From: a bacterium
GTDB taxonomy: Bacteria; Actinomycetota; Acidimicrobiia; Spongiisociales; ZC4RG35
Assembly (NCBI GenBank): GCA_024638655.1
Contig: JAHEJW010000017.1
Location: forward strand, 1 to 52,536
Length of the DNA stretch: 52,536 bases
Reading direction: 5' to 3'
The translations under genes were made by a program, and so were the position numbers. The number at the start of each line of letters is the position of its first letter. The stretch's first letter is position 1. The notes under the pieces are model-generated. The model saw only the letters and a program-made list of their open reading frames with translations. It was not told the DNA's origin and ran no database searches. Shown here piece after piece: positions 8,069 through 16,263 of the stretch.

Positions 8069-9907
8069 GTGAGCGAGAAGGCAGTTCTTGCCGAGAGAGC
8101 CGAGATTGACGCCGTCGTCGAAGGCAAGACGATCGTCGATTTCTTCAACCGAAACGCGGAAAAATACCCCGATCAACCGGCCATCCACTGGAAGAACGAT
8201 GGATGGGATAGCTTCACCTGGTCTGAGTACCGCCGAAGGGTGCATCAGGCCGCGGCCGGGCTACAGGCCCTGGGGGTCGGCGACGGAGAGTTCGTTGCGG
8301 TCATGGCCGGGAACCGTCCCGAGCATGTCGTCGCCGACTTCGGCGTCGTTCACGCCGGAGGGACTCCCGTCACCATCTATTCGACGCTGACCGCGTCCCA
8401 GATCCAGTACATCGCCGACAACTGCAAAGCCACGGTGGCCATTCTCGAGGACCTCGAGTTCATGAAGCGCTGGGAGGGGATCCGCAGCGAGCTGCCCAAC
8501 CTCCGCTATGTGGTCCTGATGTCCGGTGCAGAGAACTACGACACACTCGACTGGGTGCTCAGTTGGGATGAGCTCATGGCGAAGGGGGCCCATCGTCTCG
8601 AGGAGGACCCCGAAACGGTCGAGCGGTCCTCCGCCGCCATCGATCCCGAGACTCTGGCGACTCTCATCTACACCTCCGGCACCACGGGAACCCCCAAAGG
8701 GGTGATGATCACCCATTACAACGTGGTCTGGACCCTCGAGTCGGTCAAACGAGCTGCCAACCTCAGGATGGGGGCGAGGATGGTCTCGTACCTTCCTCTG
8801 GCCCACATCGCCGAGCGGCTCGCCACTCACTACATGGGTACATACCTGGCCGGCCAGGTTTGGTATTGCCCCAATCTCGCAGGTGTTCTCGAGTACATAC
8901 AAGAGGCCCGGCCCACGCTCTTCGTGGGTGTGCCGCGGGTTTACGAGAAGTTCCATGCTCGTCTCAACGCGAGGTTCGCCGAGGCCGAGGGGGTCAAGAA
9001 GCTCCTCCTGGATCGGGCTCTGGCCCTCAACGAGAAGAGGGTCGAGGCGGAGTTGGAGGGCAGGAGCAGCCCTGGCTTGGCCGGGCTTCTGGACAAGATC
9101 GTGCTGAGCAAGGTGCGTGAACAGTTGGGCATGGACCAGGTCGAATTCGCCATCAGTGCCGCTGCGCCAATCAGCCCAGACCTCCTCAAGTTCTTCCTCA
9201 TCATCGGTGTGCCTCTCTACGAGATCTATGGCATGTCGGAGAACACCGGTCCGGCCACCCTGACCTCACCGACCCAGGTCAAGCTGGGGTCTGTCGGGAA
9301 GGCCTTCCCCGGAGTCGAAGTGAAGACCGCCGACGACGGCGAGTTGATGATGCGAGGCGGCCATGTCACCAAGGGCTACTACAAGCTGGATCACGAGACC
9401 AGGGAGGCGTACGACCCCGACGGCTGGCTGCGAACTGGTGACCTGGCGCGGATCGACGAAGACGGTTTCGTCTGGATCGTCGGCCGAAAGAAGGAGATCA
9501 TCATCACCGCTGCCGGAAAGAATATCGCCCCGGCCAAGCTGGAGACGACCCTGGGCAATCACCCTTTGATATCCAAGGCCGCCATGATCGGGGACCAGAG
9601 GAAGTTCCTCTCAGTCGTGATCGCCCTCGACGCCGAAGAGGCACCTCCGTGGGCCGCAGCGCACGGGATCGAGTACACCGACCTGGCCGGCTTCTCCCGG
9701 TTGCCAGAGGTTCAGGAGGAGATCGCCCGGGCAATCGACGAGGCCAACGAGAGCGTGGCCAGGGTCGAGCAGATCAAGAAATGGACCATCGTCCCCGACG
9801 AGTGGACCCCCGAATCAGGTGAAGTCACCCCATCTCTCAAGCTGAAGCGTCGCATAGTTCTCGACAAGTACGCGAACGAGATCGAGTCGATGTACACGGG
9901 AGTCTGA
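8069..9907 (+). CDS. Long-chain acyl-CoA synthetase (AMP-forming)
   Basis: About 612 residues. It activates a carboxylic acid to its CoA thioester through an acyl-adenylate. AMP-binding core: IYTSGTTGTPKGV (P-loop), YLPLAHIAER, YEIYGMSENTGP, DGWLRTGDLA and the C-terminal hinge/lysine region VGRKKEIIITAAGKNIAP. Overall layout matches the FadD15/long-chain group. I chose GTG 8069 because GGAGGAG at 8059-8065 is well placed before it; an in-frame GTG at 8057 would put that sequence inside the gene. It lies 17 bp after the racemase-like gene and 12 bp before the dehydrogenase gene, so it likely feeds the downstream enzymes. Confidence 0.93.
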   Translation: MSEKAVLAERAEIDAVVEGKTIVDFFNRNAEKYPDQPAIHWKNDGWDSFTWSEYRRRVHQAAAGLQALGVGDGEFVAVMAGNRPEHVVADFGVVHAGGTPVTIYSTLTASQIQYIADNCKATVAILEDLEFMKRWEGIRSELPNLRYVVLMSGAENYDTLDWVLSWDELMAKGAHRLEEDPETVERSSAAIDPETLATLIYTSGTTGTPKGVMITHYNVVWTLESVKRAANLRMGARMVSYLPLAHIAERLATHYMGTYLAGQVWYCPNLAGVLEYIQEARPTLFVGVPRVYEKFHARLNARFAEAEGVKKLLLDRALALNEKRVEAELEGRSSPGLAGLLDKIVLSKVREQLGMDQVEFAISAAAPISPDLLKFFLIIGVPLYEIYGMSENTGPATLTSPTQVKLGSVGKAFPGVEVKTADDGELMMRGGHVTKGYYKLDHETREAYDPDGWLRTGDLARIDEDGFVWIVGRKKEIIITAAGKNIAPAKLETTLGNHPLISKAAMIGDQRKFLSVVIALDAEEAPPWAAAHGIEYTDLAGFSRLPEVQEEIARAIDEANESVARVEQIKKWTIVPDEWTPESGEVTPSLKLKRRIVLDKYANEIESMYTGV

Positions 9908-9919
9908 TCCCAGCCATCC

Positions 9920-11068
9920 ATGAAGCGGACCATATTTGAAGCGGATCACGACCTCTTTCGCTCCTCGGTCCGCGAGTTCGTCGAGCGGGAGGTCACCCCG
10001 AACGTCGCCAAGTGGGAGGAAGAGGGGATCGTCGACAGGGCGCTCTTCCACAAGGCCGGCCAAGCCGGTCTGCTCGGCATGGCCATCTCCGAGGAACTCG
10101 GCGGTGGAGGCGTGGACGACTTCCGGTTCAATGCGATCATCGTCGAAGAGCTGGTGGCCGGTGATGCGATGGCCTCCGGCATGTGCATCACACTTCACAA
10201 CGACGTAGTTCTGCCGTACTTCCTCTCTCTGGCCAACGAAGACCAGAAGCAGCGCTGGTTGCCGGGCATGGCGTCAGGCGAGCTTCTGGGGGCAATCGCC
10301 ATGACCGAGCCAAGTGCTGGGTCGGACCTGGCCGGAATCAGCACTACGGCGTTGAGAGACGGTGGTCACTATGTGGTCAGCGGCTCCAAGACCTTCATCA
10401 CCAACGGGATCAACTCGGACCTGATCGTCACCGCCGTGAAGACGAACCCGGACGAGCGGCACTCGGGGATGAGCCTGCTGGTGATCGAGGGCGACATGGA
10501 CGGTTTCACCAGGGGACGCAATCTGGACAAGATCGGCCTCCACGCTCAGGACACAGCGGAGCTGTTCTTCGACGACGTCAGGGTTCCGGTCGAGAACCTC
10601 CTGGGCGAGGAGGGCAAGGGTTTCCTACACCTCGTCCACAACCTGCCTCAGGAGCGACTCTCCTTGACCGTCGGTGCGATCGCCCACGCCGAGGCCGCTT
10701 TCGGCTGGACACTCGATTATGTGAAAGAGCGACGCGCATTCGGCCAGCCCATCGGGGCATTTCAGACGATCAAACACGCGATGGCCGAGATGCGGACCGA
10801 GCTCGACCTGGCCCAGACGTTTGTCGACTCCCAGATCATGGATTTGACACGGGGTGAGTTGACGGCGGACGAAGCGGCCAAATCCAAGTGGTGGGTCACG
10901 GAGATGGAGAACCGTGTGATCAATCGCTGTCTTCAGTTCTTCGGCGGTTGGGGTTACATGGAGGAGTACCCCATCGCCCGGGCCTATCGAGATGCCCGGG
11001 TGCAGACGATCTATGGGGGTACCACCGAGATCATGAAGGAGATCATCGGCCGCTCCCTCGGTCTCTAA
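9920..11068 (+). CDS. Acyl-CoA dehydrogenase, LCAD/IVD-type active site
   Basis: 382-residue FAD enzyme catalysing alpha,beta-dehydrogenation of acyl-CoA. FAD/substrate motifs AMTEPSAGSDLAGI and FFGGWGYMEEYPIARAYRDAR are complete. At the C-terminus the sequence reads IYGGTTEIMKEI: the position that carries the catalytic Glu in medium/short-chain enzymes (YEGT) is Gly366. Instead Glu258, in AHAEAAFGWTLDYVKERR, aligns with the catalytic Glu of long-chain (LCAD) and isovaleryl-CoA dehydrogenases. That alignment is from memory. LCAD-type enzymes accept branched acyl-CoAs, consistent with the AMACR-like neighbour. No strong ribosome site is seen before the ATG at 9920. Confidence 0.93.
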   Translation: MKRTIFEADHDLFRSSVREFVEREVTPNVAKWEEEGIVDRALFHKAGQAGLLGMAISEELGGGGVDDFRFNAIIVEELVAGDAMASGMCITLHNDVVLPYFLSLANEDQKQRWLPGMASGELLGAIAMTEPSAGSDLAGISTTALRDGGHYVVSGSKTFITNGINSDLIVTAVKTNPDERHSGMSLLVIEGDMDGFTRGRNLDKIGLHAQDTAELFFDDVRVPVENLLGEEGKGFLHLVHNLPQERLSLTVGAIAHAEAAFGWTLDYVKERRAFGQPIGAFQTIKHAMAEMRTELDLAQTFVDSQIMDLTRGELTADEAAKSKWWVTEMENRVINRCLQFFGGWGYMEEYPIARAYRDARVQTIYGGTTEIMKEIIGRSLGL

Positions 11069-11095
11069 CCAGGTTTTCTAAAGGGAAGGTAGCAA

Positions 11096-12004
11096 ATGAG
11101 CGAACCGATAACGTTCGACGGTCGTGTCGCGATCGTGACCGGCGCGGGTGGAGGCCTGGGACGCACCTATGCCATCGAGCTCGCCCGACGAGGGGCTCGC
11201 GTCGTCGTGAACGACCTCGGCGGCGCAGTAGACGGCTCCGGCGCTTCGACGAATGCTGCCGACGTGGTCGTCGATGAGATCGTGGGAGCGGGGGGAGAGG
11301 CGGTTGCCAGCTACGACTCGGTCTCGACCTCGGACGGCGGCGGGGCGATCGTGCAGACCGCGGTCGATGCCTATGACACCGTTGACATCGTGATCAACAA
11401 CGCCGGGATCTTGCGAGACAAGTCTTTCGCCAAGATGGAGCCCGACGACTTCAAAGCTGTGATCGCCGTCCACCTCGAAGGTGCGTTCAACGTCTCGATT
11501 CCGGCGTTTCGCATCATGAAGGAGAAGGGCTACGGCCGCTTCGTCTTCACGTCGTCGGCGTCGGGCCTCTTCGGCAATTTCGGCCAGGCCAACTATGGCG
11601 CGGCGAAGGCCGGGCTCATCGGCCTCAGCAACGTGATCGCCATCGAGGGCGGGAAATATGACATCAGGTCGAATGCGGTAGCCCCCATTGCCAAGACACG
11701 GATGACGAAAGACCTTCTCGGGCCGTTTGCGGACATGGTGTCGCCGGAGCAGGTGACGCCGATGGTCGTTTACCTCTGCTCTGAGGTGAACCAGGCGACC
11801 CATGAGATCTTCACAGTCGGGGGAGGCCGTTACGGCCGGGTCTTCGTCGGTACCAATGAGGGATGGTTCGCTGGATCCGATGAACTCCCCACTGTCGAGG
11901 ATGTGCAGGAGAACCTGGAGGCGATCCGAGACATCTCCGAGTACGTGGTTCCGCTCAGCAACAACGACGAGATCATGCTGCTCGGCCAGATGCTCTCCGG
12001 TTAG
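11096..12004 (+). CDS. SDR 3-hydroxyacyl-CoA dehydrogenase, MFE-2 dehydrogenase-domain type
   Basis: 302 residues. NAD-binding TGAGGGLG near the N-terminus, NNAGILRDKSF, and the catalytic triad Ser154, Tyr167, Lys171 (SSASGLFGNFGQANYGAAK). The sequence closely follows the N-terminal dehydrogenase domain of the eukaryotic D-bifunctional protein (MFE-2/HSD17B4), including VVVNDLGG and the GNFGQANY block. It should oxidise (3R)-hydroxyacyl-CoA to 3-ketoacyl-CoA. AAGGGAAGG about 7 nt upstream supports ATG 11096. The hydratase half follows 8 bp downstream, in the same order as in the fused eukaryotic enzyme. Confidence 0.92.
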   Translation: MSEPITFDGRVAIVTGAGGGLGRTYAIELARRGARVVVNDLGGAVDGSGASTNAADVVVDEIVGAGGEAVASYDSVSTSDGGGAIVQTAVDAYDTVDIVINNAGILRDKSFAKMEPDDFKAVIAVHLEGAFNVSIPAFRIMKEKGYGRFVFTSSASGLFGNFGQANYGAAKAGLIGLSNVIAIEGGKYDIRSNAVAPIAKTRMTKDLLGPFADMVSPEQVTPMVVYLCSEVNQATHEIFTVGGGRYGRVFVGTNEGWFAGSDELPTVEDVQENLEAIRDISEYVVPLSNNDEIMLLGQMLSG

Positions 12005-12012
12005 GTCGAGAG

Positions 12013-12873
12013 ATGCCGATCGACGTGGACAAGGCCTTGGGAGCCGAACTGCCATCCTCCTCGTTCACATGGGAGGAGAAAGACATCATCCTCTACAACC
12101 TCGCGGTCGGAGCCGGAGACCCACCGACCGATCCTCGAGAGCTGCACTACACCTATGAAGGGGATCTGGTTGCGATCCCAACATTCGGAACGATTCCGCC
12201 TTTTGGGATGATGATGTCCTTGGCAGGGGTCGAAGGGCTCGACATCAATCTGAGCCAGATCCTCCATGGGGAGCAACAGTTGACAGTTCATCGCGAGATA
12301 CCCCCTTCGGGTGTGGTGTCTCAGACCGGCGGTGTGGTGGCGATCTACGACAAGGGGAAGGGAGCCCTGGCGGTCGTGGAGGTCGTGTCGGTCCTCGAGA
12401 AGACGGGTGAAGAGCTCTTCACCAACCGGGCGTCCATCTACATCCGCGGCGAGGGTGGATTTGGCGGCGATCCCGGTCCGAAGGCCGGGGGAGTCCCGCC
12501 TGGTCGGGATCCCGATCACAGGGTGGAGTCCCCAACCCTGCCCCAGCAGGCTCTTCTCTATCGGATGGTTTCCGGCGACAGGAACCCTCTTCATGCCGAT
12601 CCGGGATTCGCCGCTTTCGCAGGATACGAGCGTCCCATCCTCCACGGTCTCTGTACCTACGGGATCGTGGCCAAGGCGGTGGTGGATCATGCCTTCGACG
12701 GCGAGCCGGGAAGGCTGCAGTCCTACTCCGCCCGATTCTCCGGACATGTCTTCCCCGGGGAGACACTCGTCACGTCGATCTGGCAGGAAGGTGATGGTCT
12801 CGTGGTCGAGACCCGCACCTCCGAACGGGACACCAAGGTCTTGAGCAACGGTCTGGTGTCGATCAGGCCCTGA
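12013..12873 (+). CDS. MaoC-like (R)-specific enoyl-CoA hydratase, MFE-2 hydratase-2 type
   Basis: 286 residues with two hot-dog repeats. The second carries the hydratase-2 motif, with Asp189 and His194 in SGDRNPLHADP. Blocks such as HGEQQLTVHR, GGFGG and ILHGLCTYG are those of the central domain of eukaryotic MFE-2. It hydrates trans-2-enoyl-CoA to (3R)-hydroxyacyl-CoA, the substrate of the preceding SDR. No thiolase or SCP2 domain follows, so the last step of the cycle must be encoded elsewhere. The 3' end overlaps the convergent L,D-transpeptidase gene by 11 bp. Confidence 0.92.
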   Translation: MPIDVDKALGAELPSSSFTWEEKDIILYNLAVGAGDPPTDPRELHYTYEGDLVAIPTFGTIPPFGMMMSLAGVEGLDINLSQILHGEQQLTVHREIPPSGVVSQTGGVVAIYDKGKGALAVVEVVSVLEKTGEELFTNRASIYIRGEGGFGGDPGPKAGGVPPGRDPDHRVESPTLPQQALLYRMVSGDRNPLHADPGFAAFAGYERPILHGLCTYGIVAKAVVDHAFDGEPGRLQSYSARFSGHVFPGETLVTSIWQEGDGLVVETRTSERDTKVLSNGLVSIRP

Positions 12874-13672
12874 TCTCCACCGGAGTTCCTAGCGAAACGA
12901 GATTGCGTAGCTCGACGATGATCTCATTGGGCAGGCGAACACAACCGAGTGAGGCCGCCTGGCCGATCGATCCTGGTTTGTTGGTTCCATGGATGCCGAT
13001 GATCCCGTCGCCACCGTTGAACTCGGTGATGGTATCCGATCGAGCCGACAGGCCGAGGGCGGCCGGGCCCCAAGGGCCGCCGCCCGGGATGTCAACCAGG
13101 TCGGTGATGTAGAACAGGCCGGTGGGTGTCGGGTTGTGGCTCGTCCCGATCGCCACGGTGGTGCTGAGTTGCCGGATCCCATCCCGGTAGTAGGTCAATT
13201 CCCGCTCACTCAGGTCGATCACCACTTTGTCGGTGACCATGTAGAGGTCGACCCGGTCGATCTGCACCCAGCCCTTGCTTCCGTTGGGCCGTCCGGGGAG
13301 CATCACCTCCAGCCAACCATCGACCGGCTGGCCCAACGCGGTGACCACTGTGGCCGTGCCCAGAATGGTCGTGGCCGGAAGAGTACGGGTTGGGTCGGCT
13401 TCCTCGGGCGATTGGTAGACCTGGAGCTCGCCCAGGGCTATCGCCACGAGTGTTGTTTCGGTTCCATTGGTGGCGTCGAAACCCGCGTAAGCGCTCTCCT
13501 CGAGGGATGTTGCGATGACAGGCGGGTCGGAGATCAGAATCCCGCGGACTCCGTCTTCGGTTGCGACGGTCGGTGGAGCCGTCGGCTCAACGTCGACGTC
13601 AGCGGGGCCAGTCTCGGCGGCACAGGACGTGACGATGAAGACAAGAGACATGGCAGCGGCGAGGCGACGCAT
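12863..13672 (-). CDS. L,D-transpeptidase (YkuD) lipoprotein with SH3-like domain
   Basis: 269-residue exported protein. The signal peptide ends in a lipobox (FIVTSC, Cys at about residue 17), so it is probably membrane-anchored on the outside. A region around residues 80-145 looks like a small SH3-type domain. The C-terminal YkuD domain carries the catalytic signature HGTNKPGSIGQAASLGCVRLPN (His ... Ser-x-Gly-Cys-x-Arg). These enzymes form 3-3 cross-links in peptidoglycan. ATG 13672 is preceded at 6 nt by TATCCT on the same strand with no ribosome site, suggesting a leaderless transcript. It is divergent from the 2-hydroxyacid dehydrogenase gene. Confidence 0.92.
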   Translation of the reverse strand: MRRLAAAMSLVFIVTSCAAETGPADVDVEPTAPPTVATEDGVRGILISDPPVIATSLEESAYAGFDATNGTETTLVAIALGELQVYQSPEEADPTRTLPATTILGTATVVTALGQPVDGWLEVMLPGRPNGSKGWVQIDRVDLYMVTDKVVIDLSERELTYYRDGIRQLSTTVAIGTSHNPTPTGLFYITDLVDIPGGGPWGPAALGLSARSDTITEFNGGDGIIGIHGTNKPGSIGQAASLGCVRLPNEIIVELRNLVSLGTPVEIRA

Positions 13673-13678
13673 CTGGGG

Positions 13679-13684
13679 AGGATA
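13679..13684 (-). promoter_or_regulatory. Probable -10 element, leaderless start of the L,D-transpeptidase gene
   Basis: TATCCT on the minus strand, 6 nt before ATG 13672. No purine-rich ribosome site lies between. Confidence 0.55.
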
Positions 13685-13707
13685 TCGGCAGCCCCGCGTC
13701 GGCCGTT

Positions 13708-13713
13708 TAGCCT
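13708..13713 (+). promoter_or_regulatory. Possible -10 element for the 2-hydroxyacid dehydrogenase gene
   Basis: TAGCCT, 9 nt before ATG 13723. Spacing is slightly longer than ideal for a leaderless start; no ribosome site is seen. Confidence 0.35.
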
Positions 13714-13722
13714 CATCTCGCC

Positions 13723-14691
13723 ATGAAGAGGGTGTACGTCACACGCGGGTTGCCCGAACCGGCTCTGAAGCCGCTTCGCGACCTCTTCGAAACCGAAGTC
13801 TGGGACCGGAACGAGCCGATACCACGTGGGCATCTCAGCGAGGTGCTGGGAGACGTTGACGGTCTGCTCTGCATGTTGACCGACGAGATCGATGCGACTC
13901 TGCTCGGCCGGGCTCCCCGTCTCGAGGTGATCTCACAGATGGCGGTGGGTGTCGACAACATCGATGTTGAGGAGTGTCACCGACTGGGGATTCCGGTGGG
14001 TCACACACCGGATGTCCTCACCGAGACAGTGGCGGACACGGCATTTGCCCTGTTGGCCTCGATAGTGAGACGGCTCCCCGAGGGTGAGAAGATAGTGCGA
14101 CGCGGTGAATGGGGGCCGTGGTCGCCGACCTTTCTCAATGGCCGCGATCTGCATGGGACGACGCTGGGAATCATCGGGATGGGTCGGATAGGGAAGGCCG
14201 TGAGCCGTCGCTGCGCTGGGTTCAACATGGAGGTCGTCTACACGTCCCGGAGCGCGAAACCGGATCTGGATGCACGCCGGCTCGATCTCTCGGAACTGCT
14301 TGGCCGGGCCGATCATGTGGTCATCTGTGTGTCTCTGAATATCGAGACACACCACCTCATTGGCGTAAAAGAGCTGGAGATGATGAAAGAGACGGCCTAT
14401 CTGGTGAACGTGTCCCGCGGCCCGGTGGTGGACACCAACGCGTTGGTCGAGGCCCTGAAGGCGGGTGCGATCGCCGGTGCAGCTCTCGATGTCACCGACC
14501 CAGAGCCCCTTCCGGCCGAACACCCCTTGCTGGGCTTGGACAGCTGCCTCGTGGTGCCTCACATCGCGAGCTCGTCGGTTCGGACTCGCGAAGCCATGGC
14601 CCGTCTGGCAGTCGACAACCTGGTGGCCGGGCTGGAAGGCAGAGAGATGCCGGCCCGCTACAGGCAAGACCGGCGTGAGCAGAGTGATTAG
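13723..14691 (+). CDS. D-2-hydroxyacid dehydrogenase (glyoxylate/hydroxypyruvate reductase type)
   Basis: 322 residues. NAD(P)-binding motif GMGRIGKAVSRR in the middle, catalytic Arg in VNVSRGPVVDTNAL, Glu in DVTDPEPLP, and His in VPHIASSS. These are the three active-site positions of the D-isomer-specific family. The overall sequence, including VGVDNIDVEECHRLGIPVGHTPDVLTE, is closest to glyoxylate/hydroxypyruvate/gluconate 2-reductases rather than to phosphoglycerate dehydrogenase; there is no ACT domain. It reduces 2-oxoacids in the cytoplasm. It lies 33 bp before a PEP carboxykinase-like gene, so a role in C2/C3 acid metabolism is plausible. Confidence 0.9.
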   Translation: MKRVYVTRGLPEPALKPLRDLFETEVWDRNEPIPRGHLSEVLGDVDGLLCMLTDEIDATLLGRAPRLEVISQMAVGVDNIDVEECHRLGIPVGHTPDVLTETVADTAFALLASIVRRLPEGEKIVRRGEWGPWSPTFLNGRDLHGTTLGIIGMGRIGKAVSRRCAGFNMEVVYTSRSAKPDLDARRLDLSELLGRADHVVICVSLNIETHHLIGVKELEMMKETAYLVNVSRGPVVDTNALVEALKAGAIAGAALDVTDPEPLPAEHPLLGLDSCLVVPHIASSSVRTREAMARLAVDNLVAGLEGREMPARYRQDRREQSD

Positions 14692-14724
14692 CCTCCGTGT
14701 GATCCACGAGCCCAGGGGAGTTCT

Positions 14725-16263
14725 TTGAGTACGTCCGATCTGCCTTCAGCGCAGTCAGTCGAGCGAAACCCGAGCCAGGAGCGGCTTCGCGAGTTGGCGC
14801 AGTCGAAGACGCCGAGAGTCACTTTGACCGAGTTCGGAAACCTCAACTATCGAGCCGAGGTCACGGCGCGTCTCAAAAACTCTACGTTCTTCGTCTCGGA
14901 CGTGGAGAACCACCAGAATCGCATCTCTCGTGTCGAAGCCGAGAAGTGGGCTGCTCTGCAGGACGAGTACATCGCTAGTCGCGACATGCTGCTCATCGAG
15001 GGATACATAGGGCCGGATCCCGACTTTCGCATCGGCTCGCGTGTCTACATCGAGGACACCCAGGCCAACATCGCAGGCATGCAGACCCATCTCTACTTCC
15101 CTCCGGACGAGGATTGGGAGCCGGAGTTCACGGTCATCTACACACCCGGGCTGCCGGCTTGGGACAAGCCCGACGATCGGCTGATCATGGTGGACAACGA
15201 CCGATACTTGACCCGCGTCCTCGGGTCTGACTACTTCGGAGAGTCGAAGATGGGTGGCCTGCGGATGTGGAACCACCTCGTTTATCGGCAAGGAGGACTC
15301 GCTCTCCATGCCGGGCTCAAAGTCTTCCCGGCCCCGGCGACCCGCAGCGGTGAGGAGGAGTCGATGCTCATCATCGGGCTTTCGGGGACGGGCAAGACGA
15401 CAACGACCTTCCGTCAGCAGGCCGGATCCTTACCCGTTCAGGACGACTTCGTCGCTCTGATGCCACATGGTGTGATCCGAACCACCGAGGCGGGATGTTT
15501 CGCCAAGACCTACGGGCTCGATCCGGAGGACGAGCCGACGATATACCACGGGACCACCCGGCCCGATGCATGGCTGGAGAACGTCGGGGTGAGCGAAGAC
15601 GGAAAGGTCGACTTCTTCGACACATCGCACACCGCCAACGGTCGGTCCACGTTCCCGCTGGCCAACATACGGCACCGGGACCCTCAGAATGTGCCTCCGG
15701 CGAGCTACTTGCTGATCCTCAACCGTTCCGACCACGTCATCCCTGCGGTAGCAAAGCTCACTTCCCAACAGATTCCCGCCTACTTCATGCTGGGTGAGAC
15801 GAAGGGGACCTCGGCCGGCGGTGTCGCTGAGGCAGGCAAGAGCCTGAGAGTGCCCGGCACCAATCCCTTCTTCTTCGACGACGATTCGCTACAGGGCAAC
15901 CGTATAGCCGAGATACTCGAGACAATTCCGCATCTCGAGGCCTACTTGCTCAATACAGGGAGGATCGGCGGTGAGGGGCCGGACTCGAAGAAGGTACGGA
16001 TCCCCGACTCATCGGCGATCGTCCAGGGGATCGTCGAGGGGACCATCGAGTGGGAGAACGATCCCGACTTCGGGTATGAGGTTGGCAAGTCGGTGCCGGG
16101 TGTGGAAGATCTCGAGCTTCTACAGCCCAGATCGCTATACGAACGGCTGGGTCGTTTCGACGAACACGACCAGATGGTGTTGAGGCTCAAGAAGGAGAGG
16201 TCGGAGTATCTAGATCGGTTCAAGGCCCTCGATCCGAAGGTAGCGGCCCGGCTACAGGGATGA
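14725..16263 (+). CDS. Phosphoenolpyruvate carboxykinase, ATP type, divergent
   Basis: 512 residues, TTG start with AGGGGAG 4 nt upstream. The kinase P-loop GLSGTGKTT (218-226, Lys224) and VQDD (Asp240/241), EAGCFAKTYGLDPEDEP, Arg307 (ANGRSTFP), LLNTG and RSLY-type ends all align with ATP-dependent PckA. The reaction would be oxaloacetate + ATP to PEP + CO2 + ADP. Against E. coli PckA the substrate Arg seems kept (TARLKNSTFFV for TGRSPKDKYIV), as do the metal ligands His195 and Asp. The KK of GEMKKG, however, becomes Lys175-Met176 (GESKMGG), replacing a lysine usually counted as a metal ligand. Function as a true PEPCK is likely but not certain. The stop overlaps the convergent thiamine pyrophosphokinase gene by 12 bp. 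Confidence 0.85.
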   Translation: MSTSDLPSAQSVERNPSQERLRELAQSKTPRVTLTEFGNLNYRAEVTARLKNSTFFVSDVENHQNRISRVEAEKWAALQDEYIASRDMLLIEGYIGPDPDFRIGSRVYIEDTQANIAGMQTHLYFPPDEDWEPEFTVIYTPGLPAWDKPDDRLIMVDNDRYLTRVLGSDYFGESKMGGLRMWNHLVYRQGGLALHAGLKVFPAPATRSGEEESMLIIGLSGTGKTTTTFRQQAGSLPVQDDFVALMPHGVIRTTEAGCFAKTYGLDPEDEPTIYHGTTRPDAWLENVGVSEDGKVDFFDTSHTANGRSTFPLANIRHRDPQNVPPASYLLILNRSDHVIPAVAKLTSQQIPAYFMLGETKGTSAGGVAEAGKSLRVPGTNPFFFDDDSLQGNRIAEILETIPHLEAYLLNTGRIGGEGPDSKKVRIPDSSAIVQGIVEGTIEWENDPDFGYEVGKSVPGVEDLELLQPRSLYERLGRFDEHDQMVLRLKKERSEYLDRFKALDPKVAARLQG

